DNA of 40,789 bases from a virus. The notes under the pieces were generated by a model. It had not been told where the DNA came from and did no database searches. It was given only the letters and a program-made list of their open reading frames with translations. Numbering within the stretch: the stretch's first letter is position 1; each line of letters opens with the position of its first letter. Both the position numbers and the translations under genes were made by a program. The stretch is taken from IMG/VR virus record IMGVR_UViG_3300037104_000240, positions 1 to 40,789 of that record. The stretch is one strand, 5' to 3'. This document shows, piece by piece, positions 22,869 through 32,642 of this stretch.

Positions 22869-25800
22869 TGTCTCCAACCGAGCTTAACGACCAACCTCCC
22901 GATTTGGTTGATAAAGTTTCTAACGACCAACCTCCCGATTTGGTTGATCCTATTCACAATGATTATTTAGAAGCAAAAAAAACATCTCCAGATAAAGCCT
23001 CTCAAATCTCAAAAACAGCCTATCAAATTAATGAATCTCCTGAATATGTCGAACAACATTTTGAACAACTACAAAATGTTGGAGATATTAAATCTCCTCA
23101 ATATTTTCAAGATATGAAAGAAAACAATCCAATTACCCATAATGTTTTATCTAAACCAAACACAATGATTCAAATGTCAGATACAGAAAGCATGGAAGGG
23201 GCGAAAAAGCTTGAGGACCATGTAAACAAATTTAATCTCATTCATACTCTTGGAAATCTATATACACAAGCGACTGACCCAAAATTATGGTTTGAAGATT
23301 TACCAGAAGGTGCATATATAGGCTATCTTCAATCGGCTTCTGCCGCCGCACACATTATGGGAGTTCCAGAAGATAAGAACCAATACGCCAAACTCGCCAA
23401 ATATTATAAATCAGAGACACAAGATAGTCTTTTTGAAAGTTTCGGGGAAGCCATACCAACAACTTCGGCCATGTTGGGATTAGCTTATACAGGGAATGTT
23501 GAAGCTATACCATTTTTCTTTGGGATTTCATCTTTTGCTCAAGCCCACCAAGAAGCTACCGAGCGTGGAGCCACGCCATTACAAGCGATGGGAACAGCTT
23601 CTATTCAAGGCGCAATGGGGTATGGCCTTGGAAGATTATCTTTGGGACCATTGACCGATGCCGCAACAAAAATGGTTTCAACAATCGGAGTTAATGCCAC
23701 ACGTCAACGAATATTACAAATAGGAGCAACTATAGGAACGTCGGCGGTTGGTATGTATGGGTTATCGGCCATCCAATTATATTCAAAAGCTTTTGCCGAT
23801 AAAGTGATGGGAGTCGATCCAAATGCTTTTGATGGATTGGACGATAAAATAAAAAAAGCTGGCCCGTCATCAATGGTATTGGGAGGAATTTTTGGATTAG
23901 CTGGTGCTGGAGCAATAGCGCGTGGAATGGAACACCCTCTGACAGAAAAAGAAATATTACTAAAGAGTTTTGTTGAAAAAGAAGAAGCTAAAGAGTCAAA
24001 AATAAATGAAGCAAATAAATTCGCAATAGAATCTGTTGTTCCTACTATTGAAATTCCACATGCCAAAACAAAAGAAACAAAAGAAATAAATTTTTTGGAA
24101 TATGAAAAAACAATAAATGATAATGAAAAGGCATTCATTAAAGAGATGGGCTTAATTTCTGATGAAATCCCTGCCGGAAAACGTAACCCAAATATTTTAT
24201 CCGACATTATCAAGTCCAATGTTGGCGATACTCCTATGGCGAATGTTTATGTCCCGTTTGAGGCATGGAATAAGTTTCATGGATATGAAGCCGAGGAAAA
24301 AGCAAAGGAAATGGGATTATCAGAATCTTATGAGGAATTTAAATTAAGACCAACTACCGGACATTTGAAAATTCCGATGCAAACTTGGATGACGCATATT
24401 CATGGAACTCCAGCAGAGGAAGGTTTAATTAATGATACCAAGTTATCGGAACAAGGAAAAACAACAAATGAACTAAAAGAAGAAACAAAAAAGGTTGAAA
24501 CGAAACCACAAGAACCAGGAGCAATAAAGAAAACTATTGAAGTTTTTAAAAATATTATTATTCCAAAAGAAAAACCATTGACTGAAAACGAGAAGGCATC
24601 AAGAGATGCCGTTAAACAATCTTCCGATGAAATCGGGTTCACCAATAAATCTTATCCTGGGTTGCCAGATGAATTAAATAAGTATATCGGGAAAATTAAA
24701 GATGAAGCTATCGAAAAGGCTGAATCTGAACTTAATAAACAGCAGGAAAAAGAAACAACTCCTGCTAACCAAAATGCAGTTGAAAAGAAGCGTGAACAAT
24801 TTACGAAATGGGCCACCGAAAAAATCGAAAATGACCCTCGAACTATTGCTCTTAATCATCTTAAAGATTCCGGAATTGATGTTGAGAAAGCTTGCTCGGA
24901 TATTCTTAAAGGACAAGGAACCGAAGAAGAAAAAATAAGATTTTCTATTGAAAGACAATTAGGGTGGAAAGAAATAAATGGCGTTGACCCAATAGATTTA
25001 GCCCACTTGCTTCAAGGATATGATTCCCAAAAAGAAATTAAAACTTTAGTTGATAATGCGATGGTTTCGCATGAAGCACCATTAAAAGATACACCGCAAT
25101 TCAAGGAGGAATCCGAGAAAGCACTTCATACCGAGGATACGCTTCATCCCTTGGCCGTTGAATCTGCAATTTTAAGACGCATATGTGAAGGAAAAAATAG
25201 TGCACTACCAGCCTTCAAGAAAGAATCCGATAATGCTCTTGAGAAAGTTTCTTGGTGGTTTGGGTTGGGCGAAGAACAACAGAAAGCTAATGCAGAATGG
25301 AAACGTCAATTAGACTTTGAAACTAAAGTTAAAAAAGCTCAAATTAAATATGATGCAGAAAAAATATTGAACTCAAAACTTTCAAAAGAAGCTATCAATC
25401 CAAGAACATTTTATCTTGCCGAAAAGAAAGCTGCGGTTGCTTATGAGAAGGCAATGAATAAAGGAGATATTCAGGGCGCATGGAAAGCCAAAGATGAACA
25501 GCTTTTGAATCATGCTCTTGCTATTCAAGCATGGAAGAATATGGCAGAAAATGTTAAATGTAAAAAAGTAATCAATAAATATGCTAAACGTGGTGATGAT
25601 TTGATGAACATGTCTTATGGACACACTAAAGCGATTGATGTAATAACCGAAGGTATTGGTGCGAAAATGGGGTCAATGGCGGTTGATCCAACTGACCAAA
25701 AAATTGCAACAGGAATATTACAAGAAGCCAAAAAAGATTTTCGTTCTTATGAACAAGTATCCAATGAGATTGCCGACAAAACAGGGATGATTCTTGGGAA

Positions 25801-28228
25801 AGATAAGCAATGGAAAAGAGAATCTATTGAGGATTTTCTTTCGAGAAAAAGGCCATTGTGTCGTGGGATGGATACTATTATTCCACCAGATATTTTAAAG
25901 TCAATGAAGCCGATGAAGGAACTCACTTTTGGTGAATTGCGGGATATAAAGAATTCAATTCTTGTCATAGCCCATGATGGGATACAAGAAAAACAGGGAT
26001 TGACCGGAGAATATAAGCAGGGAATGTCAGAATGCGGGAAACAATTAATAGATCGCCTGAACGATATACTTGGAATGAAATATGAAGATAAAAATGAAAT
26101 TCAACATTACCCAAACAAACAAGAAATTTTTAAAATAATAAAAGATGTTATTACAGAAAAACCGAGCCATTGGGCCGGTAAACTCACTTGGACATTGACG
26201 ATAGCTCATATCGCTGATGGGGGTGATAATGGGCCATTCCACGATTTTATTTATAGGCCATTAAGTCATGGTGAGGGCAATTACTTTACGGCTATTGAAA
26301 ATAGGACAAGGGCATTACAAGCGATTGTGGATAAACATTATTTGGAAGGAGAATGGGAAAAAATAAAAGATAAAAAATATACTTTTGATTTTTACCAAAA
26401 AGGAAATCCAATAGACAATTCTCAACTAAGACAATTACTGTTGAATATGGGGAATGAATCAAATCTTAGAAGGGTTTTTGATGGAGAAAAATTAACAAGA
26501 GAACAAGCGGATTTAATGGTATCTAATCTCAGCAAGAAGGATTGGGATTATTGCCAATCCGTGTGGGATTTTCTTGAAGAAAAATGGCCTGATATTGTTA
26601 GGCTTGAAAGGGATGCAAGGGGAGTAGAACCTGAACAAATAGAGGCAAGAATGATTATTGGGCCTCATGGTGTTTATAGAGGTGGTTATTTTCCAGCCGA
26701 ATACGATCAAACCAAAGCTTCTATTATAAATCCATTAGATAAACCGTTGAATGATTTTCTTCAAACAAATAATTCCAGAAAAACACCAGAACGAGGATAT
26801 GCCAAAGGAAGGATTTATTCGGTAGATAAACCATTGAGTCTTAGTGAGAATGTCCTTTTCAATCATATCGAAGAAGTCGAACACGATTTGGCTTTTAGGA
26901 AACCACTAATTGATGTACAGAGATTTATAAATCAACCAGAAGTTATGAAAGCATTGCAAGACTCGTTGAGTGTTTCAGGATATAAAAATCTTCAAAAATG
27001 GTTAACTTATATTGCGGCTCCAAAAAATTCTGAAATGGGAAGTTTTGAAAGGAATTTCCTGACGCCTTTTTATAAATCATTCATGTCTACGATAGCCTAT
27101 CGTCCATTGATGACTCCTTTAAAATGGAGTTCAGATGTTCTAAGCACCCTGCATGATGAGACAGTGAAGCAAGGAAATCCAATTTCGGCCATCAAAACAT
27201 ATTGCAATACACAGTTACAATTCGTAAAAGAGATATACGAGAATGGTGGCGTTCACCCTGTCATTGATCGCATAAATGAATTATCTCCGATGATGAAAAA
27301 CAGGCCAACTGGTTTTGAAGTCGAAACACAATCTTTGGAAGATTTAAAAAGAGGTCCGGTTGAATGGAATCCCACAAAACCGAGTGCTTATTCTATTGGT
27401 AATGCGGCAAATGCTTTAGATAGGGCCAATAGATTCGGATTTGTTTTTGAGAGGATTGCCGATGCTGGAAATGTTTACGCAAAATGGTGGGACGTATATC
27501 ACGAAAACATTGGAAAGATGGATAAACAAAAGGCCGTGGATATAGCTGATGAAACTATTAAACAACAATTCGGGACGGGTTCTATTCTTGAAAGGACGGG
27601 AGTTCAAAGAAGTATTGTTGGAAGAATATTCGCTCCCGCTTATTCATTCGCTTCCATGATGTTTCAGAAAATTGTTCTGGATAAAAAGATGATGGAATTA
27701 AGTTGGAAGAATGGCGATAAACCAATGGCGGCTTATATTGCGGCTTGTGGAATGGCTTATATCATGGCACAAGGAACGACTGAATATCTGATGAGAGAAG
27801 CAGTAAGGAATGCTCCCGAAGAAAATAAGTGGAAAAAACCAGAAACAAATATAGCTTTAAGAACAATCGAAACCACTGCTAAAACAATACCACTTGCTGG
27901 AACTGCTTTGAGTTGGATGGGAGAAAAATTCATAAAAGGCAGAAAATCATATACAAAAGAACTTCATTTAGATGTAGTAGATTCGATAGCCCAGGAATAT
28001 CTACAACCAGCGGTTGATGTTGGTGACTTTTTCAAGACTGGTAAATGGACAGAAAAGGATTCAGAGGATAGTTTAAAAGCAGCCCAATTAGTTACAAAAA
28101 GTCCACAAATCTTCAATAGTTGGGTATTCAATTTCACAGATGCGTGTAAACATGATAATTTAAGATGGCAGGATTTGGTTTCAAGAAGAGCAAAGATTAG
28201 TTTGAAAAAGCCAGGAGAAGGTGAATAA
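22868..28228 (+). CDS. Giant internal virion protein (gp16-like ejection protein)
   Basis: A 1,786-residue protein. The N-terminus carries a 12-residue duplication (NDQPPDLVD twice). Residues about 150-360 include several hydrophobic stretches (SAMLGLAYTGNVEAIPFFFGISSFAQ, AVGMYGLSAIQLYSKA, GGIFGLAGAGAIARGM) that could insert into the host membrane. A long charged helical part follows, and the C-terminal third (FAPAYSFASMMFQKI, ALSWMGEKFIKG) resembles other large podovirus ejection proteins. No transglycosylase motif is visible, unlike T7 gp16. It is probably ejected to extend the tail across the periplasm. Confidence 0.75.
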   Translation: MSPTELNDQPPDLVDKVSNDQPPDLVDPIHNDYLEAKKTSPDKASQISKTAYQINESPEYVEQHFEQLQNVGDIKSPQYFQDMKENNPITHNVLSKPNTMIQMSDTESMEGAKKLEDHVNKFNLIHTLGNLYTQATDPKLWFEDLPEGAYIGYLQSASAAAHIMGVPEDKNQYAKLAKYYKSETQDSLFESFGEAIPTTSAMLGLAYTGNVEAIPFFFGISSFAQAHQEATERGATPLQAMGTASIQGAMGYGLGRLSLGPLTDAATKMVSTIGVNATRQRILQIGATIGTSAVGMYGLSAIQLYSKAFADKVMGVDPNAFDGLDDKIKKAGPSSMVLGGIFGLAGAGAIARGMEHPLTEKEILLKSFVEKEEAKESKINEANKFAIESVVPTIEIPHAKTKETKEINFLEYEKTINDNEKAFIKEMGLISDEIPAGKRNPNILSDIIKSNVGDTPMANVYVPFEAWNKFHGYEAEEKAKEMGLSESYEEFKLRPTTGHLKIPMQTWMTHIHGTPAEEGLINDTKLSEQGKTTNELKEETKKVETKPQEPGAIKKTIEVFKNIIIPKEKPLTENEKASRDAVKQSSDEIGFTNKSYPGLPDELNKYIGKIKDEAIEKAESELNKQQEKETTPANQNAVEKKREQFTKWATEKIENDPRTIALNHLKDSGIDVEKACSDILKGQGTEEEKIRFSIERQLGWKEINGVDPIDLAHLLQGYDSQKEIKTLVDNAMVSHEAPLKDTPQFKEESEKALHTEDTLHPLAVESAILRRICEGKNSALPAFKKESDNALEKVSWWFGLGEEQQKANAEWKRQLDFETKVKKAQIKYDAEKILNSKLSKEAINPRTFYLAEKKAAVAYEKAMNKGDIQGAWKAKDEQLLNHALAIQAWKNMAENVKCKKVINKYAKRGDDLMNMSYGHTKAIDVITEGIGAKMGSMAVDPTDQKIATGILQEAKKDFRSYEQVSNEIADKTGMILGKDKQWKRESIEDFLSRKRPLCRGMDTIIPPDILKSMKPMKELTFGELRDIKNSILVIAHDGIQEKQGLTGEYKQGMSECGKQLIDRLNDILGMKYEDKNEIQHYPNKQEIFKIIKDVITEKPSHWAGKLTWTLTIAHIADGGDNGPFHDFIYRPLSHGEGNYFTAIENRTRALQAIVDKHYLEGEWEKIKDKKYTFDFYQKGNPIDNSQLRQLLLNMGNESNLRRVFDGEKLTREQADLMVSNLSKKDWDYCQSVWDFLEEKWPDIVRLERDARGVEPEQIEARMIIGPHGVYRGGYFPAEYDQTKASIINPLDKPLNDFLQTNNSRKTPERGYAKGRIYSVDKPLSLSENVLFNHIEEVEHDLAFRKPLIDVQRFINQPEVMKALQDSLSVSGYKNLQKWLTYIAAPKNSEMGSFERNFLTPFYKSFMSTIAYRPLMTPLKWSSDVLSTLHDETVKQGNPISAIKTYCNTQLQFVKEIYENGGVHPVIDRINELSPMMKNRPTGFEVETQSLEDLKRGPVEWNPTKPSAYSIGNAANALDRANRFGFVFERIADAGNVYAKWWDVYHENIGKMDKQKAVDIADETIKQQFGTGSILERTGVQRSIVGRIFAPAYSFASMMFQKIVLDKKMMELSWKNGDKPMAAYIAACGMAYIMAQGTTEYLMREAVRNAPEENKWKKPETNIALRTIETTAKTIPLAGTALSWMGEKFIKGRKSYTKELHLDVVDSIAQEYLQPAVDVGDFFKTGKWTEKDSEDSLKAAQLVTKSPQIFNSWVFNFTDACKHDNLRWQDLVSRRAKISLKKPGEGE
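22885..22948 (+). repeat. 28-base direct repeat at the start of the ejection protein gene
   Basis: The same 28 bases occur at 22885-22912 and 22921-22948, 36 bases apart, encoding two copies of NDQPPDLVD. The identity at DNA level implies a recent duplication. Confidence 0.9.
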
Positions 28229-28233
28229 CAATA

Positions 28234-28262
28234 TTGAACAATATATTTTTTTATGACATAAT
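28234..28262 (+). promoter_or_regulatory. Candidate promoter of the tailspike gene
   Basis: TTGAAC (28234-28239) and CATAAT (28257-28262) are separated by 17 bases. It lies in the only gap (53 bases) between the ejection protein and tailspike genes. The -35 overlaps a small dyad, ATATTG-AA-CAATAT. Confidence 0.45.
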
Positions 28263-28281
28263 TTTTACTTAGGAGATTTGG

Positions 28282-29904
28282 ATGACAATTTCATCGCAAT
28301 CAATAAGACAAGATTATACAGGGTCGGGAATAACTGGTCCATATACATTTCCATTTACGGTTTTTGATATTACTACACTTGGAGTTATTGTAACCGATTC
28401 TAGTGGAAACGATACCATACTTGTTTTAAATATTGATTTTACTGCCACTGGAACAAAGGCTCCCTCTGATTTTACAAAGGGTGGTTCAATTACACTCACG
28501 AATAATCTTACATCAGGTTATCATCTTTCTATTTTATCAAATGAAACGGGTTTACAAGGTACATCCATTAAGAACAATTCGTCTTATTACGCTTTTCTTC
28601 ATGAAAATGAATTTGATAAATTGGCTTTATTTGATCTCCAAGTTTTAGAAAAACTTAATAAAACAATATTGGCTCCAGATAGTGAACCAGCAGGAACAAC
28701 AAATTTAACTTTGCCATCCATATCTAATAGGTCAAATAATCTTTTGGGTTTTGATTCTACTGGGAATTTATCTTTATATCGTTCTAATTTGATGCCAGTA
28801 AGTAACAATCAATTAAATCATTGTATTTATCTTTCATCTTCTTTTTCGTCATATCCTGCTGACAATTTGTTTTTGTTTTCCTCCATTGATGGGTACACTT
28901 GGAAGCCAATTTCAAACCAACCTTTATTTACTCATGGTGGAGGCGTTAGTGCTTTACGCGACCCTTCGGTTAGATATTGGAACGGGATGTATTATTGCGC
29001 TTATACCACCCAAGGAGGCGGGTATAGCGGAACTCCGGAATGGGGGTTATTGAGTTCTCCTGATTTGATTAACTGGACTGATTTAGGGAATGTGGATGTT
29101 TCGACTACAATGGGGGCTACTTTTTATCTATGGGCTCCAGAATTATTCGTTGACCCAGTAAGTGGTAATCTTTGTGTAACTTGGAGCGGGAACACAACAT
29201 CTGATGTGAATATGACTCCGTACATGCAAATTGCGGTATCCTCTACAATTACGAATACTTCATGGTCTACTCCTATTGCAATTACAAAAGGAGGTTCTTT
29301 CCCAACGAATGTGATTGATACTTTCCTAGTTTATGGAGGTGGAACTTATTATTTATGGTTCAAAAATGAAACAACGAAATATATTGGAGTTGCAACTTCC
29401 AATACTTTAATGGGGACATACACCTTTCAGGCGGATAGTTCTGCATCAAATTTTAATTGGGGAAGTACTTTTGAAAGCATTTCGGTTGTACAAGTTTCTG
29501 GAAATTTCCAAACTGGTGTAGGAACTTGGAGAGCATACTTTGGGTTTTATACAACTGGATTTTATTGGAGTGAAGCTTCAAATGTTTCGACTTCTTTGTG
29601 GTTAGCTAATTGGACAGCTAAAACAAAAATTATTGATATTTATTGGGGATCGTTAGGAGATCAACTTCAAAATATGTGTCAGATGGATGTTGTGAAAATT
29701 TCAAATGTTGGTTCTGCAATCGATATACTTTCTGCTTTCATGACTACCGGACAACCACTTAATAATTACATGGGGAACGGCGCTCCTCGTGTTACAAATG
29801 ATAATACTCAAGGATGGGGAATAGGAAGTATTTGGGTTGATGTGGTTAATAAGGCAAAATATATTTGCGTATCTGCGGCAACAGGAGCAGCGAGTTGGAT
29901 TTGA
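28282..29904 (+). CDS. Tailspike with GH43-like beta-propeller
   Basis: A 540-residue protein. Residues 1 to about 130 form an adaptor domain like the T7 tail-fibre N-terminus (RQDYTGSGITGPYTFPFTVFD, ...FDKLALFDLQVLEKLNKTI). Residues about 180-480 look like a five-bladed glycosidase propeller of the GH43/GH32 type: LRDPSVRYWNGMYY (D227), WAPELF, VIDTFLVYGGGTYYLWF (D346) and TFESISVVQ (E398) fit the usual Asp/Asp/Glu triad. The C-terminus (TNDNTQGWGIGSIWVD) is a common spike-end motif. It likely binds and degrades a capsule or surface glycan. A separate promoter and RBS (AGGAG) precede it. Confidence 0.8.
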   Translation: MTISSQSIRQDYTGSGITGPYTFPFTVFDITTLGVIVTDSSGNDTILVLNIDFTATGTKAPSDFTKGGSITLTNNLTSGYHLSILSNETGLQGTSIKNNSSYYAFLHENEFDKLALFDLQVLEKLNKTILAPDSEPAGTTNLTLPSISNRSNNLLGFDSTGNLSLYRSNLMPVSNNQLNHCIYLSSSFSSYPADNLFLFSSIDGYTWKPISNQPLFTHGGGVSALRDPSVRYWNGMYYCAYTTQGGGYSGTPEWGLLSSPDLINWTDLGNVDVSTTMGATFYLWAPELFVDPVSGNLCVTWSGNTTSDVNMTPYMQIAVSSTITNTSWSTPIAITKGGSFPTNVIDTFLVYGGGTYYLWFKNETTKYIGVATSNTLMGTYTFQADSSASNFNWGSTFESISVVQVSGNFQTGVGTWRAYFGFYTTGFYWSEASNVSTSLWLANWTAKTKIIDIYWGSLGDQLQNMCQMDVVKISNVGSAIDILSAFMTTGQPLNNYMGNGAPRVTNDNTQGWGIGSIWVDVVNKAKYICVSAATGAASWI

Positions 29905-29924
29905 AATGAAAAGGAGATGATGAG

Positions 29925-30287
29925 ATGAAAACAAAATTAGGATTGGTGATTCTATTTGCTCTTATAATTACAGCAAATGCGATGGCAATAGGGCCACAAA
30001 GGGGAGCTATCGCATTTGGGTCAAATACCTCAGCATCTTCTGTTACTCTTGTTCCTGGATATTCCGGATTGAGTTATTATTTATATTTTAGTAGCACAAA
30101 TGATAATTCAACTCCCGCAACGATTAATATTTCTAATGGTTCAATTACATATTTTTATCATATTCCAGCAAATAGTGGAATTGTTCATTCGTGGGCTTTG
30201 GCTCCAGTTACCATTGGAGCGCCATGGATTCTTTCAAATTCATCTTCCGTAACACTTCAAATAAATGCAAAGGGTATTTTGCCGTAA
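29925..30287 (+). CDS. Small secreted beta-sandwich-like protein
   Basis: A 120-residue protein with AAGGAGATGATGAG before the ATG. A signal peptide (MKTKLGLVILFALIITANAMA) is followed by a beta-rich domain (TSASSVTLVPGYSGLSYYLYF, TPATINISNGSITYFYHIP). It follows the tailspike and precedes two further secreted proteins. It may be a cell-surface or periplasmic factor made in infection. Its family is not recognised. Confidence 0.65.
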   Translation: MKTKLGLVILFALIITANAMAIGPQRGAIAFGSNTSASSVTLVPGYSGLSYYLYFSSTNDNSTPATINISNGSITYFYHIPANSGIVHSWALAPVTIGAPWILSNSSSVTLQINAKGILP

Positions 30288-30296
30288 GGCAATACA

Positions 30297-31202
30297 TTGA
30301 AAAATTATTTATTCGCTCTCATCCTGTTAATGCCTTGTATTTCTAATGCCCAATTCAATGTGAATGGGGCTTATAATTCTACGGCAGTATCAATATACGT
30401 TTACCCTCAATCATCTTATCCGACTCTTCCGATTCTTTCGCATTGGTGGGATTCCACTCTTTACGGAGGAGATATTGGAGATTGGATTTATGATTATTCT
30501 TATGAAGATGTTCAAATAAATACAATCACCAAAAGAGTGAATGGCCCTAATGGGAAACTGTCTGATCTTTTAAATGTTACAAGAGCGCAAAACGGAACAA
30601 AAGCAAGTAATAAAGGTTCAGGGAATACCGATACTTATTCGATGTTTCTTTTTTATATTCCAACAATCACTTCTACTCCAACATTGACATTAACCCCAAC
30701 AATTACACCAACCCCCACAATAACAATAACACCGACTATAACTTATACTGATACAATTTCTGAAACTTTTACCCCGACTTTCACTAAAACGATTTCTCCA
30801 ACCCAAACTCCAACTTTGTTTTCGTATTTGCAGAATATTGATTTTAATGTTCAACAAATAGCAAAAGTATTCATAACTCTTACAATTACTCCAACAGCCA
30901 CTCCAACGGCCACGCCTACGAATACAACGACTTATATTCCATCAGATACGCCAACTAATACACCCACAGAAACACCAACCGATACACCAACCTATATACA
31001 TACGAATACTGCAACCTACACACACACGAACACGGTTACCTATACGCCTACGGATACGCCGTCCAACACCGCTACATACACACCAACAGCCACTCCAACG
31101 GCCACGCCCACGAATACAAGGACGAACACTGCCACAAATACGCCAACTAATACACCAACGGCTACTCAAAATTGTACGACTACCACAACACCAAGTTGTT
31201 AA
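30297..31202 (+). CDS. Secreted Thr/Pro/Asn-repeat protein 2
   Basis: A 301-residue protein starting with TTG (30297), ten bases after the previous stop. It has a signal peptide ([18 protein letters not shown]), a domain of about 100 residues with aromatic residues ([23 protein letters not shown]) and a long low-complexity C-terminal half rich in TPTxTPT and TNTPT repeats. DNA repeats in this half match those of the gene at 9158 (31 identical bases). The Thr-rich tail could be glycosylated or act as a stalk. Role unknown. Confidence 0.65.
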   Translation: MKNYLFALILLMPCISNAQFNVNGAYNSTAVSIYVYPQSSYPTLPILSHWWDSTLYGGDIGDWIYDYSYEDVQINTITKRVNGPNGKLSDLLNVTRAQNGTKASNKGSGNTDTYSMFLFYIPTITSTPTLTLTPTITPTPTITITPTITYTDTISETFTPTFTKTISPTQTPTLFSYLQNIDFNVQQIAKVFITLTITPTATPTATPTNTTTYIPSDTPTNTPTETPTDTPTYIHTNTATYTHTNTVTYTPTDTPSNTATYTPTATPTATPTNTRTNTATNTPTNTPTATQNCTTTTTPSC

Positions 31203-31247
31203 TTTAAGAATGAAAAATGAATTTATTTAAAATGTTTTATTTGCTAT

Positions 31248-31256
31248 AATTTCCAA
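31248..31256 (+). promoter_or_regulatory. Candidate extended -10 promoter
   Basis: TGCTATAAT is a perfect extended -10 (TGn plus TATAAT), with no clear -35. It lies about 12 bases before the strong AGGAGG of the 38-residue gene and would serve the secreted-protein and lysis genes downstream. The exact position may be off by a base or two. Confidence 0.45.
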
Positions 31257-31267
31257 TAGGAGGAATT

Positions 31268-31384
31268 ATGAAAGAACTTTTTCCTTTATTCTTCGATTTC
31301 TTTTTTCTGCCCTGTTTTGCCGTAATTTCTTTTTTAGTTATCTTTTGGATATGTGAAATCATAGCGGAGACAATTACGAAATGA
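31268..31384 (+). CDS. Very small membrane protein (38 aa)
   Basis: The ATG at 31268 has a strong AGGAGG five bases upstream. The 38 residues begin MKELFPLFFDFFFLPCF, continue as one long hydrophobic helix (VISFLVIFWICEII) and end in TITK. Its stop overlaps the next gene's ATG (ATGA). The size and single membrane helix fit a small holin, antiholin or membrane regulator, but position alone does not decide. Confidence 0.7.
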   Translation: MKELFPLFFDFFFLPCFAVISFLVIFWICEIIAETITK

Positions 31385-32337
31385 AAAAAAGATTACTGTT
31401 TTTTTTTATTATTTGTGGGATTTCCTCAAGCATGTATGGAGCGATGCCTTATGATGTTTCGGGGTTAACGCTTTATATCAATCCTGATACGCTTTCATTG
31501 GCCGATAACTCTCCTGTGTCAACTATCACAGACCAGTCATCCAATGGTTATGTTTTTTCTCAATCTGTTTCCTCTCATATGCCGATTTTAAAATATCAAT
31601 ATCTTAATGGGCATTCGGTTTTAAATTTCAGTAATCCAGTGAGTCAATTTTTAGGAGCTTCTATTTCAGAGACGGCAGTCATGGCTACTACAGCGAATAC
31701 TTGCTGGTTTATTTTTAACACAACCAACAACGACCCATCTGGTGGAGCAGGGATGTACTTTTCCATAAATCCCCTTATGACTTTCCATTTGAGTGCATAC
31801 GACTCAGGGTCAGTTATCTACTTGGAGTTTCCGTGGCATGCATTAACGGCCAACGAACCAACGACAAATGTTTGGCACATATTTACAGGCCACCAAAAAA
31901 AAGACGGAGGGACATTAAGTATTGATATTGATGGAACTCAAATCGGTTCTGGGTATTATGCCGGAACTTTGACTTTATCTGGAGCCACATCGATGTTTTT
32001 AGGGGGATTTAATCCAGTTGGACAGTATGGATACGACGGGAAGATGGGGCCTTTTCTTTGGTACGCGTCAGACCAACAGCACGGAAGCTCGGATTACAAT
32101 TTAGTCTATAATTGGCTGAACAATACTTGGCTTGAATCTCCTCCCTCTCCGACTCCAACTAATACACCGACTAATAGCCCTACCAATAACTTCACACCCA
32201 TTCCAACAAATACCCCGACTAATACTCCTACGTTCTCTCCGACTAACTCCCCAACTAACACTCCCACAAGCACACCCACAAACACTCCCACACCCATCCC
32301 AGTAAGATTTATGATGCTTTTGGGTGTTGGGAAATGA
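31381..32337 (+). CDS. Secreted LamG-like lectin with Thr/Pro/Asn stalk (protein 3)
   Basis: A 318-residue protein. A signal peptide (KKRLLFFFIICGISSSMYG) is followed by a concanavalin A/LamG-like domain at about residues 24-240 (GLTLYINPDTLSLADNSPVS, ...GHSVLNFSNPVSQFLGAS, TLSIDIDGTQIGSGYY, YDGKMGPFLWYAS). The C-terminus is a TPTNTPTNSPTN-type repeat stalk ending in VRFMMLLGVGK. LamG domains bind glycans, so this may be an exported glycan-binding protein that masks or blocks receptors on the infected cell, or a virion appendage. Its stop overlaps the next gene's ATG. Confidence 0.7.
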   Translation: MKKRLLFFFIICGISSSMYGAMPYDVSGLTLYINPDTLSLADNSPVSTITDQSSNGYVFSQSVSSHMPILKYQYLNGHSVLNFSNPVSQFLGASISETAVMATTANTCWFIFNTTNNDPSGGAGMYFSINPLMTFHLSAYDSGSVIYLEFPWHALTANEPTTNVWHIFTGHQKKDGGTLSIDIDGTQIGSGYYAGTLTLSGATSMFLGGFNPVGQYGYDGKMGPFLWYASDQQHGSSDYNLVYNWLNNTWLESPPSPTPTNTPTNSPTNNFTPIPTNTPTNTPTFSPTNSPTNTPTSTPTNTPTPIPVRFMMLLGVGK

Positions 32338-32642
32338 ACTTCAAATGGGATGATCTTTCAAATAAAACGGCGATTGTTTCAACTATTCTTGGATTTTGTG
32401 CGGTTCCATTTAAGTTTTTTGCCACAAAAGGATATGTAACTAGATTAGAAAACAGGATTGAAAATTTGGAAATAACCGTTGACTCAAACGATAAACATTT
32501 TTCTGAAAAATTTGATAAACATAAAACCGAAGTTGAAAACTCAATAAATGGAATCAGAGAAATAACCGAAAGACAATTTGGAGTCTTGGTAAAAATGTCC
32601 GACGATGTTGGAAAAATAAAAGGGAAAATGGATATTGAATAA
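32334..32642 (+). CDS. Membrane-anchored coiled-coil protein in the lysis cassette
   Basis: A 102-residue protein with one hydrophobic segment near the N-terminus (KTAIVSTILGFCAVPFKFF), then a coiled coil (VTRLENRIENLEITVDSND) continuing to the end. It directly precedes and overlaps the endolysin gene. This layout fits a holin-like or spanin-like accessory protein; no lipobox is present, so an outer-membrane spanin is unlikely. The ATG overlaps the previous stop (ATGA). Confidence 0.6.
   Translation: MNFKWDDLSNKTAIVSTILGFCAVPFKFFATKGYVTRLENRIENLEITVDSNDKHFSEKFDKHKTEVENSINGIREITERQFGVLVKMSDDVGKIKGKMDIE

Noticed and set aside
28229-28262. Terminator after the ejection protein gene
   Set aside because: ATATTG-AA-CAATAT is followed by a T run, but the loop of two bases and the all-AT stem are too weak. 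The region reads better as a promoter.
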